Source: Prinsepia uniflora
Taxonomy: Eukaryota > Streptophyta > Magnoliopsida > Rosales > Rosaceae
Length of the DNA: 64,000 bases
Reading direction: 5' to 3'
Assembly (NCBI GenBank): GCA_032719365.1
Contig: CM064862.1
Coordinates: forward strand, 1,996,501-2,060,500
Below the pieces are notes generated by a model that was given only the letters and a program-made list of their open reading frames with translations, was not told the origin of the DNA and did not search any database. A program made the translations under genes and the position numbers. Position 1 is the first letter of the stretch, and each line of letters starts with the position of its first letter. Positions 34,163 to 47,377 of this stretch are shown here, piece after piece.

Positions 34163-36248
34163 TCACCACTCGTCCTCGACACTGGCACGGTGGAAACACA
34201 TGACAGTGCAAACAAATATGAAGAAGGAGAAGAATTCAATCCACATAGCAGAAGTCTCAATCATATCGGCGTGCCTGAGGATAATAGGAATAGCTATGCT
34301 CCCCACAGTTGATGCCCCAGTCAAAAATTTAGCAGCATTTATCCACCTGCATTATAAAGGGAACAAACAAATAGGATAAATCAATAGGATAAATCAACAA
34401 ACAAGCATGAAGTCGCTAGCATGATTTTGGCTTATACAAATTCTTTGATTTTGGCTTAATATAGTTATTAAAACACAAAAGTTATAATGTCTTCCAACAA
34501 TTTTTCTACAGCCTTTGCACGAAAAGCTTAGGAAAACTACAGCTAGTCAGCTACAAACAATTGTCCAAATAAAAGATGTCATCTTCTTGTTTCCGATCGT
34601 AGCAATACCCAAGTCAAAGAAAGTGAATTGGCGACCACAAAATTTACGGGGTTATTTTATAGACCAATGTAGCTAGAGAAACGAATTCCACCAGTGACTT
34701 CAATTGCGAGGTATTCAGAATATAATCTAGGGATGGCAGTGAGCATATGAACCTTGGTTAGATTTAGTTGTGAGTTACAACAAAGGGATGACAAAGAAAT
34801 TGGTGCATGACACACATATATCGGCAATATAGCAATTATGCACTATCCATAAAGAACGGTATATTATACTTCAGGGCTATGGTAAGGAAGAAAATTTTTG
34901 GTATGTAGAAGTGCTTAGAAGGACTCACCCATCACTTTCCCTTGTAAACAAGATATGAGTAGAACCACCACCAAAGAATAAACAAGGCATGGGTACCACC
35001 ACGTACATGAGAGCTACACAAATAATCACAATTCACCTCATTTGATACTCAAAGAAACCCAAAATACCAAGTAGAATAAACAAATTTTATTAGCTACTCT
35101 CACCAGATAACATCGGCCACCAATTGTTGTATAATGCACAAGCCTGCAGCACATTTAAAAACAGTAGTCACATTAATATTAAACAGTAGAATGAGTAGGC
35201 ATATAAGATATGTGAAACCCAGTTGGCAGTTAAGTTCTAAACCTTTCCCTCCCACAATATGGTGATATACTACCACACATTATCATTAATATATCAAGGG
35301 GTACAGAGGCTCCTTTCGCAAGGAAGGCAGCTTCAACAACACCGTGCAACCAGTCATAGAATTTGGAAACAAGCTACTATACCCAAGGTTAACTATATCA
35401 AGAACGAGGAATAAAGAAAAAAGAAAATCTAATGTGATCTAATGTGCACAAGCACAATTAAATGCATGAATGTACCCTTACCAGCTTTGACATCTTTAAA
35501 CAAATCCTAGGAAACAATGGACAAAATCATCCCGATTCCAATGTGAACTGGTGACTAGGAGAATACTCATTAAAACTGATGCCTAACTTTCTTACAGGGG
35601 AATATCACAGTTTCTAGCTTAGGTTTTCTTCTCAAGTGGGTCATTTAAGAAATTCAAGTAGTAATATATCCCAAGTGCTTAATGACCCATGTTATAAGAT
35701 AAGTTAAGCCAGAAACAATCAAAACGCTTTTCAATTTCATAAAGTAGGACGGTTAGCAAGATCACATGCTTATTCTTGGTGCATCAAGCATTTTGCAAGG
35801 AAAACGTATGATATAAACATAATACTGGGTTACAATTGTTATTGAACAAGCAGTATAAGTGGCTAATGATACATTATTTAGCATACATCTAACAATCGTT
35901 AGAACTTTCAACTACAAACTAAATATCAAGAAAGACAATTTTTTATCTACCCAAACGAAAAGAAAAATGCAAACAGCATTTGAAGCTAGCAAGCTCAAAA
36001 TCAATCATAAAAAAAAAATTAGGAAAAAAATACCAGGATCTGTAGCAAGATGCTTGCTGAGAACATAAATGCAAGTCCTGCAAGCCTGTACAGGAAGAAG
36101 GTCACTTTAGAAGTGTGTTTTACATAAACTGAACATCAGGGCTAAAATCACATAACTAAATTCCTACTTACACTGCATAGAACACGACATCAACAGGACA
36201 TACAGCAGCAATGCACCAAAACAAAGAGGGGTTAGAACTGAATGACAT
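34163..36248 (-). CDS. Vacuolar protein sorting 55 (VPS55/LEPROT-like) membrane protein
   Basis: Exons on the minus strand: 36248-36172, 36085-36034, 35143-35104, 35013-34929 and 34346-34163, giving about 145 residues. The reading GLAFMFSASILLQILACALY, then NNWWPMLS, ALMYVVVPMPCLFFGGGSTH and GWINAAKFLTGASTVGSIAI matches the four-helix Vps55 family. The C-terminus ends FHRASVEDEW. Vps55 proteins act in endosome-to-vacuole traffic. The last four exons are secure. The first exon (MSFSSNPSLFWCIAAVCPVD...) is chosen because it alone is open, has a GT donor and gives the right phase, but it is not the usual VPS55 N-terminus. An upstream ATG region (36767-36816, MAMTIE) does not splice in frame and may be 5' UTR. 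Confidence 0.82.
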
Positions 36249-37443
36249 GAAAATATGAACGGCGATGAAATAATAGAGAAAAGTAATGATTACTATATTT
36301 TCACAAGAAATTGTTGATTGTAAGTAATTCGAAAGCCCTAACTACTTATAGCACCCATGCCCGAAATTCGATGCTTTAATACATCAATAATTGATTGAAA
36401 CTAAAATCTGGTTGATACAAACTGCGATTTCTTATACGATATCATATCAGAACATTCATTGAACTGTACTTTTCTATTAATCATAACATTTCTAATTAAG
36501 ATAAGCACACAAATTCTAGTCTTGAAATCTAAAACCGCGAATTTACCAACAAAAAAGGATCAACTACAGGAACCCTAATGAATTGATCACAATTCTATAA
36601 CTTTTTGCTCAAGCCCACACGAACTAGTTCCCCAAATTGTTTAGAACACAGTAACCAATAGAAAAGCTTGTTTCAGTAATATTCAACGAAATTGTGCATC
36701 TTTCGAGGGAAAAAAATTGATTGAAAAGAATCGAGGATTCGAGGTGAGATGAAGAGAAATAAAAAATTAATAACAGAGTGCATTAAGAATTGTACCTTCA
36801 ATGGTCATCGCCATCGAAGAGACGATAGCTTTTACTATAGCTGGTGATGGAGGGAGGTTCGTGTTCGCGAATCGCGGCCTAAGAAGCAAAAACAATGAGC
36901 CTTCGGAAATTGCAAAAGTGAAGGCGGGGCTGTAGTTACTGTTTGGTCTTCGGCTCAAGCCCAAAAATTAACATCAATACATTATTGAACGTGGAATCTT
37001 GTTCTTTTTGCCAGCAACTTCATAGTTTTTGCCAGCAACTTTAGAGGCAGTAAACTACGTAAAGTTCTAACTCCTGCTCTAAAACTGTAATGTAAAACAT
37101 TAAAAATTAACGCTCCCGATAATATAATATTCAGAACACAAAGTACCGAGGGGTTTTCATGTCGTCAGCTGGATGTTACCGAACGTACCATTTGATTTCG
37201 GTGTGTTATTTAAAGTTTGATGTTGCATTGGGCTTCTTAGGGGGGTATTTGCAAAATAAAAGAATATTTTGGATCAAAAGGAAAAAAAAAGTGGGTTTAC
37301 ATTTTTCTTCGACTAGCTTGTTTAAGAATGCAATAGCAAATGAATATTATTGATGCACAAAATCTATCAATTTAGATGTAATATTTTTGTTTTGTTTTGT
37401 GTCACGTACTTTTCATATGACCTAACAAATGGTAGATTGGTTG
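36249..37443. promoter_or_regulatory. 5' region of the VPS55-like gene and intergenic DNA
   Basis: Probably contains a 5' UTR intron (a donor-like GTACAATT follows MAMTIE near 36797) and the promoter. TTTTTGCCAGCAACTT is directly repeated at 37006 and 37027. Beyond about 37050 I see only AT-rich sequence. Confidence 0.45.
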
Positions 37444-37787
37444 CAGGGCCGGCCATTATAAGGGGCAAGAGGGGCCTAAGCCCTGGGCTCAAAATAATGG
37501 AGGATCCAAATTTTCCATAATTTTCTTATATTGAAAAAAAATAAAGAGAATAAGAAGGAGAACATATCAAATTTGAGATGCGAAATGACAACTGTCATTC
37601 AATAAAGGGTCCTCTCAATCCGATTTCTTCCATAATGGTGGCATGTAGTCCAATGTTTCAATCAATTAGTGTTTCAATCCATTAATATTTCAATCATAAA
37701 AAATTTTACTTTTAATAATTAAGTATATAAATTAAGGGCCCATTTTTTACTCTTGCCCTAGGCCCCTGTATGTTTGGACCGGCACTG
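37444..37787. mobile_element. hAT-type MITE
   Basis: Starts CAGGGCCGGCCATTATAAGG and ends TTTGGACCGGCACTG, with diverged 8-bp flanks ATTGGTTG and ATTAGTCG (6 of 8 identical). Its right end, read in reverse, matches the left end of the larger element at 47728: GCCGGTCCAAACATA, then GGCCTA, and TTAATTTATATACTTAATTA. 344 bp, non-coding. Confidence 0.8.
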
Positions 37788-37799
37788 ATTAGTCGTCAT

Positions 37800-38160
37800 T
37801 AAGGGTAAGAACCGGTGTGGTGCCAACCTAAGGCTCTTCGACGCCCAAATCAGGATATAGGTAGTGTATATAAGAGGTATATAGTAAATAATAATTTGTA
37901 TAAGTAATAGTAAATAGAGAATCTTAGTTGCATTTTTTCGGAAAATTTGTCTCCCTCTGTAGGGTTAGTACATGGCATCTAGATCGATGCTGCAGCTGTG
38001 TCCACATATCAGTGAGTAGTTGACCCTTCTTAAGGTAGATTGATTATGTGGGCTTGGGCACATGCGTTGTTTGAACTTTGTAAATAAATAATGGACTTGT
38101 TATTGCATTTGGACTTGAAGATGTGGCTCATAGAATTTAGTTGAATATGGTGTCAACAAA
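37800..38160. repeat. Diverged LTR fragment related to the element at 18.3-20.2 kb
   Basis: AACCGGTGTGGTGCCAACCT, AAGGCTCTTCGACGCC and AAATCAGGATATAGG align with the LTR block ACCGGTGTGGTGCCGGCC, GAAGGGGCTCCGATGCC, TAAGTTAGTATCTG. The fragment ends ATATGGTGTCAACA, matching the LTR end ATATGGTATCAACA. It is heavily mutated and its 5' part is missing. Confidence 0.6.
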
Positions 38161-38799
38161 TATAATAGGAGTTTTACTCATATTAGTAACACGAATAAAA
38201 AAATACTCATTAATAGTTCAAACATCATTAATTTTAAGACTGAGAATTCTATGACTTGTTAGGAAACAAGTGAATCAATGATATATGAAATAGGAAATGG
38301 TTCGAATCTTGAAAACTTGTTTCGAGACAAATTTATCCTGCATAATTTTTTTTTATAAAATTAAATTAAATTAAACCGTGATGTTATATGTAAAGTTTTT
38401 TTTTTTTTTTTATCTCATGCAAATGAAATGTAACTTTTATTTATTTACAAGAATATCATTATTAACCGTAAGTATGTACTTGTTGATTAAGTTCACGTAT
38501 TTTAATAATTTAGAGTCTGAATAAAAGTGGAGGCCATTGACGGCCACCTCAGGGGTTGCCCCAAAATCAGAGGACATGGCTTAGTTAAGGGCTACAAACA
38601 AATAAAACGTCGATATAAGTAGTTATGAAAAAGCTATAGTTTAAGAATCCAAAGATAATTACAAAAACAACCTTGTTGATTAAGCATAAAACAAATAGGA
38701 TCAGATTAATTTTGATCACCATTTGCTTTTCACAATAATCTCGACAAATTTTTCATTACAAGCTCTACATTTCAATGATGAAGCAACCCTTTCATCTAA
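38161..38799. other. Intergenic, AT-rich
   Basis: No gene is seen. The distal part should contain the 3' UTR of the WD40 gene (stop at 38800). Confidence 0.5.
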
Positions 38800-40497
38800 T
38801 CAAACCTTCAAAAGCTGCAACTTATTCAAGAAAGCAATACCAATCCAGGCCATCTCCATAGGAGACCAACGCACTTGATTAATCTGAGCCGGTGCTCCAT
38901 ACCACATCTCTGGGTCCACATCCCCACCACCACCGTCCGATTGAAATCCAGGCTTCACCACATCCCAAATCATAGCCCTTGAATCATCACTCACAGAACA
39001 TATCCTGTGCCCCATCCCAGGCGACCATGACATTGCGTTCACACTCGCCCCATGCTTTTTAAGCTCCATTAGAGGAGCCGTCGGAAACCTAATGTCCAAT
39101 ATCACCACCTTGTTGCTGTCCAATCCAACGGTGGCGATGAATCTCGGGTCGTGTTTGTTCCATTCCAACCTCAGCAACGACGTCGTTGTCCCATCTTGAG
39201 CTGGGTTTTCATACACTATGGTAGACCTGCATGATCACAAATATTTGTGGTAAATAAACGTAAAATCTAAATGTAATTTCTCATTCATATTTTATAAATC
39301 ATATATGATATATGGTGAGATCGAAAAAAAAAAAATATGCTATGTGGAAAATATATATATAGCAATATCACTTATACTTTATCCATTATTTCTAATATTC
39401 TTTTTAGCGACAATTCATCCATTAGTATTTTATTTTGTTACACCTACAAAATCAGCTATCGTCAATCTCATCATATTATGCATCAGAAAAAAATCGTATA
39501 TGACATTCTTTCTAAGATTATTTTTCAGAATCAAGTGACAAACTATTATGCTAAAAATGGATCATAAGCTATTGCGAAATATTTGCACGTATATATATGC
39601 CTGATCTTGTGCACACACATTTTTTCCCTAATCATCAGATTGAGTAATCATCGAAGAGGAAACAATGGAGGGATATCAAGTATCATAACAATAATATTTA
39701 CATTGCTAAAAGGATACTATTTTAATATTTGACGGCTTGAAGTTTATTTGACGTACCGTTATTCAGACAAATCTGTGTGGACACTAAAGCGATAAGGTAT
39801 GCCGATAAATATTTGGACACTTAATCCAAGTGACGAAAGTTGAAAATGAAACGAGAAATATTGCGAAAGCAAATAATGAAATTATAGAAAATATAAATTA
39901 CCTCTCTTTGTCTCTTAAATCAAAGACTCTGATGGTTCCATCCCCGGAAGCCGAAGCAAACACATTGAAGCCACCCCAAGAGATGTCATAAACCTCCTTA
40001 TCGTGAGCCACAAGCTGAGTATCCACAGCCTCCCTCTCAATGTCCCAAATCGTGCACGTGGTGTCCACGCTCGACGTCGCCACGCGCCTCGTGTCACACT
40101 CCGCCCAGTCGAAAGAAGTTATGGCCGAGTTAAACTCGCTGCTCATGTTGCCGTTCAACAGAGACTTGAGCTCGATTCGGTCGTCGTGGACCTCCCACAG
40201 CCGCAGGTAGTCGCCTGACGTTGCGATGAGGTCGGGGTTACTGGGGTCCTCGGAGGGGAAGAACATGAGGTTGGTGGGGGCGTAAGGGTGGTCGAAAATG
40301 AGGCGGCTGTCGGTGGTGAAGTCTGAGGTGTCGCGGTTGAATTGCACGAGCTCCACCTTGTTGCTGTAGTCCTCGATGAAGGAGCCGATGGCGAGGCGCG
40401 ACGGCTTGTCACGGCGGAGGGACCACGATAGGGAGTAGATTGCCCATTGACTTACGTACGTGTAGACGCCTGCTTTTTTCTCCGCCGGACCTTGCAT
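38800..40497 (-). CDS. WD40-repeat protein of the TTG1/LWD (AN11) family
   Basis: Two exons, 40497-39902 and 39226-38800, give 340 residues, the usual family length. The sequence has the family order: AIYSLSWSLRRDKPSRLAIG, then SFIEDYSNKVELVQF, DHPYAPTNLMF, TCTIWDIEREAVDTQLVAHD, KEVYDISWGG, GDGTIRVFDLRDKER, SNKVVILDIRFPTAPL and INQVRWSPMEMAWIGIAF. These form WD repeats of a beta-propeller scaffold. TTG1 proteins join MYB-bHLH complexes (trichomes, anthocyanin, seed coat); LWD proteins act in the circadian clock. RRDK, EREAVDTQL and the WGG variant lean towards LWD, but several blocks are divergent. The ATG at 40497 is preferred over 40512 because a TTGCAG acceptor lies between them. Confidence 0.9.
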
Positions 40498-40506
40498 GCT
40501 GCTTAA

Positions 40507-40700
40507 CTGCAATTTTATTCCTAATGAAAATTAATTTTTATTTTCTCTTGCTGCATGGCGAATACAAATTTTAGTGTCAATGCCAAAATATTGCAAAATT
40601 TTGTAGCACTAGTACGTTTTTCTACAAAAGAAAAGTGCCAACTACATAACACGACATATATATATATATATATATGCAGATAACACTGCATAATTTATGT

Positions 40701-40741
<41 letters not shown>

Positions 40742-41252
40742 ATGGAAACATGTTTTCGAACTTCTTGCTTATATTTTTATATATTAATAATCAATATATT
40801 TTGCCCTCTACCTGATCAAATTATTACTAATTAAATAGTTAGTGGAAGGGTAGCTAGACACATCATAATGATCATCGAGAGAGTAGCTAGAGAGAGAGAG
40901 AGAAAAAAAAAATCAAACTAAGTGTTGACTATTAAAATGTCCAAAGTCTAAATCATGAAGCTAAGATTTTGACTCATAGCTTCCAACCCGGCCTGTTTAT
41001 TTTTCTGGGGAAAGGTATAAGAACACACTAGAATGGAGTTGCAGAAGAACACTCTATTGACTTGGAAGAGATAACGAAATCGTATGTATATCCACGCCTC
41101 TCTCTCACAAAATGCAATTTTCACACTCTCTTCTATACATTTTTATATATATACTCACTTCTTCTAATTACTGGATAATATATAGGACTATGTTAATACA
41201 ATTCATGAAATTAATTAAGCAAAAAAAATAAAGTTCAAGATTGATCACTTAC
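40507..41252 (-). other. 5' UTR intron of the WD40 gene
   Basis: A GTAAGTG donor (41252) and TTGCAG acceptor (40507) bound a 746-bp intron between an untranslated first exon (41253 to about 41345) and the coding exon. It contains (AT)n microsatellites at 40659-40675 and 40704-40733. The untranslated exon has an upstream ATG (MPLQLKASSLSAIY...) that would overlap the main start after splicing. Confidence 0.65.
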
Positions 41253-41345
41253 AATATATTGCTGAAAGTGAAGAAGCTTTGAGTTGTAATGGCATGGGGT
41301 GCTTGCAAAGCTCGAGATAGACATATAAAGAAGAAAATAGGGAGA

Positions 41346-41387
41346 ATTTCGATGGGGATGAATTGAGGTATGTGTGTGTGTGTATGT

Positions 41388-41425
<38 letters not shown>

Positions 41426-44400
41426 GATCGAGGTGGTTAATTAATAATGAAAGTTGAGGAGCTATATGATATATATAAATATATATGGGAGAAATTGATA
41501 TTCAAAAACAAGAGAAGGGAAGGTGAGAGCGTGAAGCTAATGGTCAATCAAGAAGGTTTGGTTATTTCCACCATAGTCTACTACTCAATTCGATGTGTGA
41601 CTCTTTCAACTAGTCTCACGTTGTACTATCTTTATTGATTTTGGAAATATATGATGACCTTGTAAGAACATATTAGTGAAAATTTCGGCAACAGAAAAGT
41701 ATAAGTGCGTTAATGAGTCTATGATAAAAGAAGGAAGAGTACTCTTTATTAATTAATAAAAATTGGAATCGCTAAGCTCGAGCGCCGCCTATATAAATAT
41801 AATTACAGTAATTTAAAATAAAAGCGTTTTATTTATGCAAGTCCAGTTTGAATCTTCTCTGGTTCCTTGACCATTATGGGTTGATATTACCATATATGAA
41901 ATGTAACTGCTCCTATTATTTTTCTTAGAGCCACCGTAGTGTGCAGGGAAACTGTAGTGTGGCAATGTGGCATGTTCTTCGATCATGGAACTTTAGCACC
42001 GAACACACTCAATCAAAGAAGGCAATAATATATATATATATATATTTGTATATGTAACTACTACGTACGTATTAGTACGTAGCTAGCAGCCTTCAACAAG
42101 TTCTTCGTGCTCCTAATTTGAATATTTATTTTCGTTTTTTAATATTTGAGATATTTTTGCCGTTTCTTGTTGTTTCTGATCATTGTTTTATATAAAAGAC
42201 CAATTTAGAATTTAATATAACATTTTATTTATGTATGTTACGATAATGAAATAGAAATTATAAGCATCTACAAGTTCTATAGAATATATAAAAAGCAAAG
42301 AAACGTTCGATAAATTTCTATTAAATATTATTAGTAAGGAAAATTGTCTTCAGATTAGTCCACCTCTATTTCCAATTATGAATTTTGTGCGCAAAATATT
42401 AGGGTATTTGTAAATAATTAGTGGAATAACTAGCAAAAGAGCACATACACGGGAAGAATGTACATATAGTAAAACCATAAACAAGTAATTTGTGAATTAA
42501 CACCTATGAAGATATTTCAAATCTCATTTTCAACTAATTTAACCTAAATTCTCTATATTTTAATTTGTGTTATTTCAATCGTATCAAGTATGCATGAAGA
42601 AAATTTTCTTCACCGGGGGAACGATGTGAAAGTTCTCAACGGTGTTTTTGAGGCATTTTATCGAACATTTTGCCCCACCGTAAAAGAAAATGTCAATTAT
42701 GAACGAAGGACATACTATTAAAAAAAATATTATGAAACATAATTTCAACAAAAAAAAAACACATAATGAGTAACTTTAATTAAATCATGTCAATAGTCGT
42801 ACAACCATATCATCAGAATCAAATTATGATGTCAAGATTAACGCGGGCGAAACCGTACTAATAACTAATAAATATAAATGACTAAAATTATACAAAATTA
42901 CAATAAAGCACACAAAAACATATTAACGTTAAGACTAACAAACCAATTCGATTTTCCACTAATATTCTACTTCTTTTTGTGAATAAATGTCCCATATTCG
43001 ACTTTTCTAAAGCACAAAAATATGTCTAACTCAAAATTAAATACACAATTACTAACCCATTTTCGACTTAATCCCATTTCCTTACCGACATTGTTTATTA
43101 TTAATTTTTTTTCAGTCGAAATTATTATTAATTTTTTTTTCAGTCGAAATTATTATTAATTTGTTCATGGAAAAACAAAAAGTTAAGCCACAAAGAAAGC
43201 AACACCCACCTAGCCTCTCCTCTCCCCCCACCCCAAAAAAAAAAAATATATTATAAAATTGCAAATATATTAAGGCCCAGTAGCACCGAGGGTCATTGTT
43301 TTAGCCCATGATTCTTCAAGCAAAAGTATCTACGAGCCCATCAGTTCCCATGAAGCCCATAGCCTATATTTCATGAGTTCTACATTTTCAAGTCTCAACA
43401 AGATAATAGAGGGCCATTAATATTATCAGTCCAATAATATTTTTATTCACTTTAGTTTAGCTTGTAGCGTTCATATTAGACTAACAAAACTTTTGAAAAA
43501 ATTTAACAAAATGACTCAAATATTATTAATAGATAACCAGTTTTTACAGTTATTAAAATCATCATCTTTATATTTCACCAATTTTAAATATTGAATTAAT
43601 TTTTTTCAAATTTGAATATATAAAAACATAATTTTTCTACCGCGGCTAGTTTTTAACGTATTTTTTTAACGGTTCAAATAAATATGTCTATTTGGGTGCA
43701 AAAGCAATCCAACCCATCATTTGGACAATTCACTACATATATAGCTAGTTTTTAAAGGTTAAAATAAATATATCGATTTTAACAGTAAAATTGGATAGAA
43801 AGAATTTGGAGCTAAACACAATAACTAAAATTTTAAATGGGAATCTATTCCAAGAGGAAATGAGAGTAACAATCCAAAGCTTCAACTCCTTGTTTGGGAT
43901 GTGGAGAAGGTTATTTTTCGCCTCCAAGAAAGTAAGAAGTAACATTTTATTCAATATTACCATCGTAGTTTTTTGTAAAACTTTTAACTTTTCTTCATTT
44001 TTTCCTCCTAATTATTGAATGTGTCCAAATTATCATATTCAAACTCTATTAACGACAACTTGAGCTTCCCAAATACTAGAAATAATCAAACTTTTCACAA
44101 CCCTATACAAAAAGTTCGAGTCAATTAAGACCCAGAAACAAAAAAAAAATGGAAATTCATTTTCTCTTCTTTAAATTTTCCGATAACCCACGAAAGTTTA
44201 GACCTTGTGAATGCAAATGATTATGAGTTTTTGAAATGAAAAGAGAGTTTGTGAAGAGAAAGGGATGAAGAAGGTAGGATAGAGAAACGAGATGAAGAAA
44301 TAGCTAACGGGAGATGGCTAACTACTAGTAATTAGTTCCAATACAAAATTTAAATTTTATGTTAAATTTACTTAGTATGTTGCATACCCATTTTGATTCC

Positions 44401-46360
44401 TTTTAATGAATTTTGGGTTAAATTTGTTTAAAAGTTAAATTTGACTACTCAGATATAGATGCTCTTATAATGAGAAGTCGCAGGTTTAACTGTTGTAAAA
44501 AACGCGCTGAATACTTAAAATTTTCAAATACATTTCAATTTCAATTGGATCCATATTTGAGAAATTGAAAAAAGAAATCTGAGTGTGCCACTTTCTACAA
44601 AATATCAGTCTTGATCCTCAAATCAAAATGGTTCTACTTTGTTATACAGAGATGACCATGGCCAGTAATGTCAAATCATATTGGTGAAGAGTGCATGGTG
44701 GGTATTTAGCAACACATCCCCGTCTCAATAATGCCAATTCAGCACATGAATTGTGTCTCCACTCTTCACCAGCACCCATCAATCGAACACATTATATTCA
44801 TTATTCATTATTTGATGTACAGACACAATGACATTGCATAAACCTTCAAACATATTTATCATTATGTTTACTAGTAATCCATAATGTATATGTAACGGGC
44901 TATATATTATCATTTGTCACTTAATTATTATTTTGTAGGGTGATATAATAATCCATCCTTTTTTTATTCATGGTTTGGAGGTCAATTTTCATAATGGAAT
45001 ACTAAGTTACAGTTTCATTAGTTTACTTCGTGCAGTACTCAAGTTGCCTATTAAAAGTATTCTTGGTATTTTTTACAAATTCTCGCTCATTTTGTTGTTC
45101 ATTACGTGGTTAATTATTTTGATTCAAACGCATTTTTCAAATTAGTGCATTTGAGCAACCAACAAGAGTATTAAATATTATGCTCGTAAATCTCGTTTAG
45201 TACGTCGTATTGTACTGACTATTTAAGTCGGATAGATTAATCTGTCTATCAGATAAACTAACTATTTAGTCAAGTGTTTGATGCTCAACCAGATTAAAAT
45301 GTCGACTATATTATAATGAAAAAACTATATTATAGTAGTTGATGCAAAATATTTATATATAAATATTATGTATATTATTATTTATTATTTATTATACTTA
45401 ATTATTGGTATATTATTATTTCTATTTATTAAAATTTTATATTATTATTATTATATTTTTTAAGATTATTAGTTATTCGACTATTTAATACGGACAATTT
45501 GAAGAGTATTATTTTAGTGTGTCTGAACCGTATAAAGACACTCAATCATATTAATTATACGGTGACTAATTAATATGTGTGGTACCAAACACTGGGTTTG
45601 TATTATATTATTCTATTCAATTCTTTATACGACGTACCAAATTTAGTCATATAATTTGTTTAAATATACTAATTTAGAAAAAAAATAACTAAATTAAAAT
45701 AATTAGTAATTCAACCAAAAATAAAGTGAGTAAGAATTTATAATTAATACAAAAAAATACCGAATAATGTGTAATGAATACTAAAAATATTTTTAACGTA
45801 TTTTATAATTTAATAATTGACATAGAAATATAAAGTACATTAATGTTATCTCAAAACATATGGTAAAAAATAATGAAACTTATATCTAATAATTCATTCT
45901 GGAATTCACCTATAAATATTGGGTGAAAGTGAAAATGATGTTTGCCCAATTTTAAAATATCTTTAATTGAAAAATATCCAACTAACCATCATGACGAGGT
46001 AATGAGTTGTCAATGCTTTCGAGAGACTTTTTGAAACGTTTTGTCAAACCCATCAACACAAGCAAGTGTGTTTTTTGTCCTTGCATCAATGAAAAAAGCT
46101 ATATGTTGGTGAGAAAAATTATAAATCCATCCATTTTTTTTCTTTATTAGTACAAATTTTCTTTTTTATTTATTTGAATAGGATACTAAAATTTATAAGA
46201 TTTATTTCTTTTCTTGTCTTTAACATTTGGAATATATATTTTTCTTCGCAGAATAATATTAGGGTGGAAATTACATATAAATGTTGAGTATCGATTTTAC
46301 TATTTATGAAAATTGAACTTGATACTTCTTATATATCGTGTAAAAATGAATGTTGCTAGT
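41346..46360. other. 5 kb AT-rich region without genes
   Basis: I find no supportable gene. Short frames (41447-41638, 43745-44018) are AT-driven. (AT)n runs occur at 41397-41421 and 42028-42045. A duplicated TTTTTTTTCAGTCGAAATTA lies at about 43107 and 43134. The proximal ~200 bp upstream of 41345 probably hold the WD40 promoter. Confidence 0.55.
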
Positions 46361-46909
46361 AGGGCTGATAATGGATCATGTCGTATCGGGTTCGTATCGT
46401 ATCATGAATTCTATTTTACCCGAATATGTCCAACCTGAACCCGACCCTTTTAATAATTGTGTCAAGGATGTCCGATCCAAACTCAGCCTGTTAATAACTT
46501 AGGCAACATGTGTAATCCGTATAACCCATTTAATAAACAGGTCGTACTGAAAACCTTATTAACTTATGACCCGTTTGATCAGTTTAACTTGTTTAACATA
46601 TTTAACTTATTTAAATTATAAAATTTAATAGGTAGTTAGGTAGGTAAACATGTGGATATATGAGTTAGTAATGACGTGTTTATTAAACATGTTAATATAT
46701 AAATTAATATACATGTTAACATATTAATTCAAAATCTACCCATTTATTAAATGAGTTAATAAGTCATTATACGGCTTCACATGTTGACCTGAAACTCACT
46801 ATTTTATTAAACGTGTCATAATAGGTTAACCCCAAAATTTTAATCATGTCGGTTGATCCGAATAAATTTTGTGCGGGTTTCAAGTTGTGTTAACAAATTT
46901 CACCCTTAA
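46361..46909. mobile_element. Repeat family R, copy 1 (MITE-like)
   Basis: About 550 bp rich in alternating AACCCGTTTAATAA and TTATTAAATGGGTTA motifs. Begins AGGGCTGATAATGGATC and ends AATTTCACCCTTAA, so the two ends are imperfect inverted repeats (TTAAGGGTGA type). The flanks TTGCTAGT and TTACTAGA look like a diverged 8-bp target duplication. Non-coding. Confidence 0.7.
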
Positions 46910-47377
46910 TTACTAGACCATTGCACAAAGTGACAATATTCAGAATATATTTATATTTATATGTAACATTTATAAATCACATCAATAACACATCGCAATT
47001 TACGCATACAATTGAGAACTCATATTAGGGCTCGTGAATGTAACCTATACCCATTATCCCCATCATTGCTACACAATAAATTGTCCAACATTATTTTGAG
47101 GGTTATCTTGAAGTATGGTTGTCATAGGTGCAAAGTGTTTGACAAAATATATCGAAATATATGTGTAAAGTATAAAAATTTAGCAATAATTGAATACATA
47201 TTGTAAAACGTGCAACTATTTTCATTAATTTTCCTTCTTAATGAGCTTTATTTTCTTAAAATAAAATCGATGATATTGCACTACACGTAATGAAACGTTT
47301 TTTTTTCCCACTCAGCGTAACTTTTCTTGTTCTTTATAATATTCGACGAAATAGAATAATAAAATACCAATTATACT
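46910..47377. other. AT-rich spacer
   Basis: No gene or defined repeat is seen between two copies of repeat family R. Confidence 0.5.

Noticed and set aside
36767..36964. 65-residue frame upstream of the VPS55-like gene
   Set aside because: No splice site joins it in frame with the VPS55 exons and no family matches; treated as 5' UTR or promoter.
43745..44018. Overlapping small frames on both strands
   Set aside because: Isolated in AT-rich DNA, no homology, no splice or promoter context.
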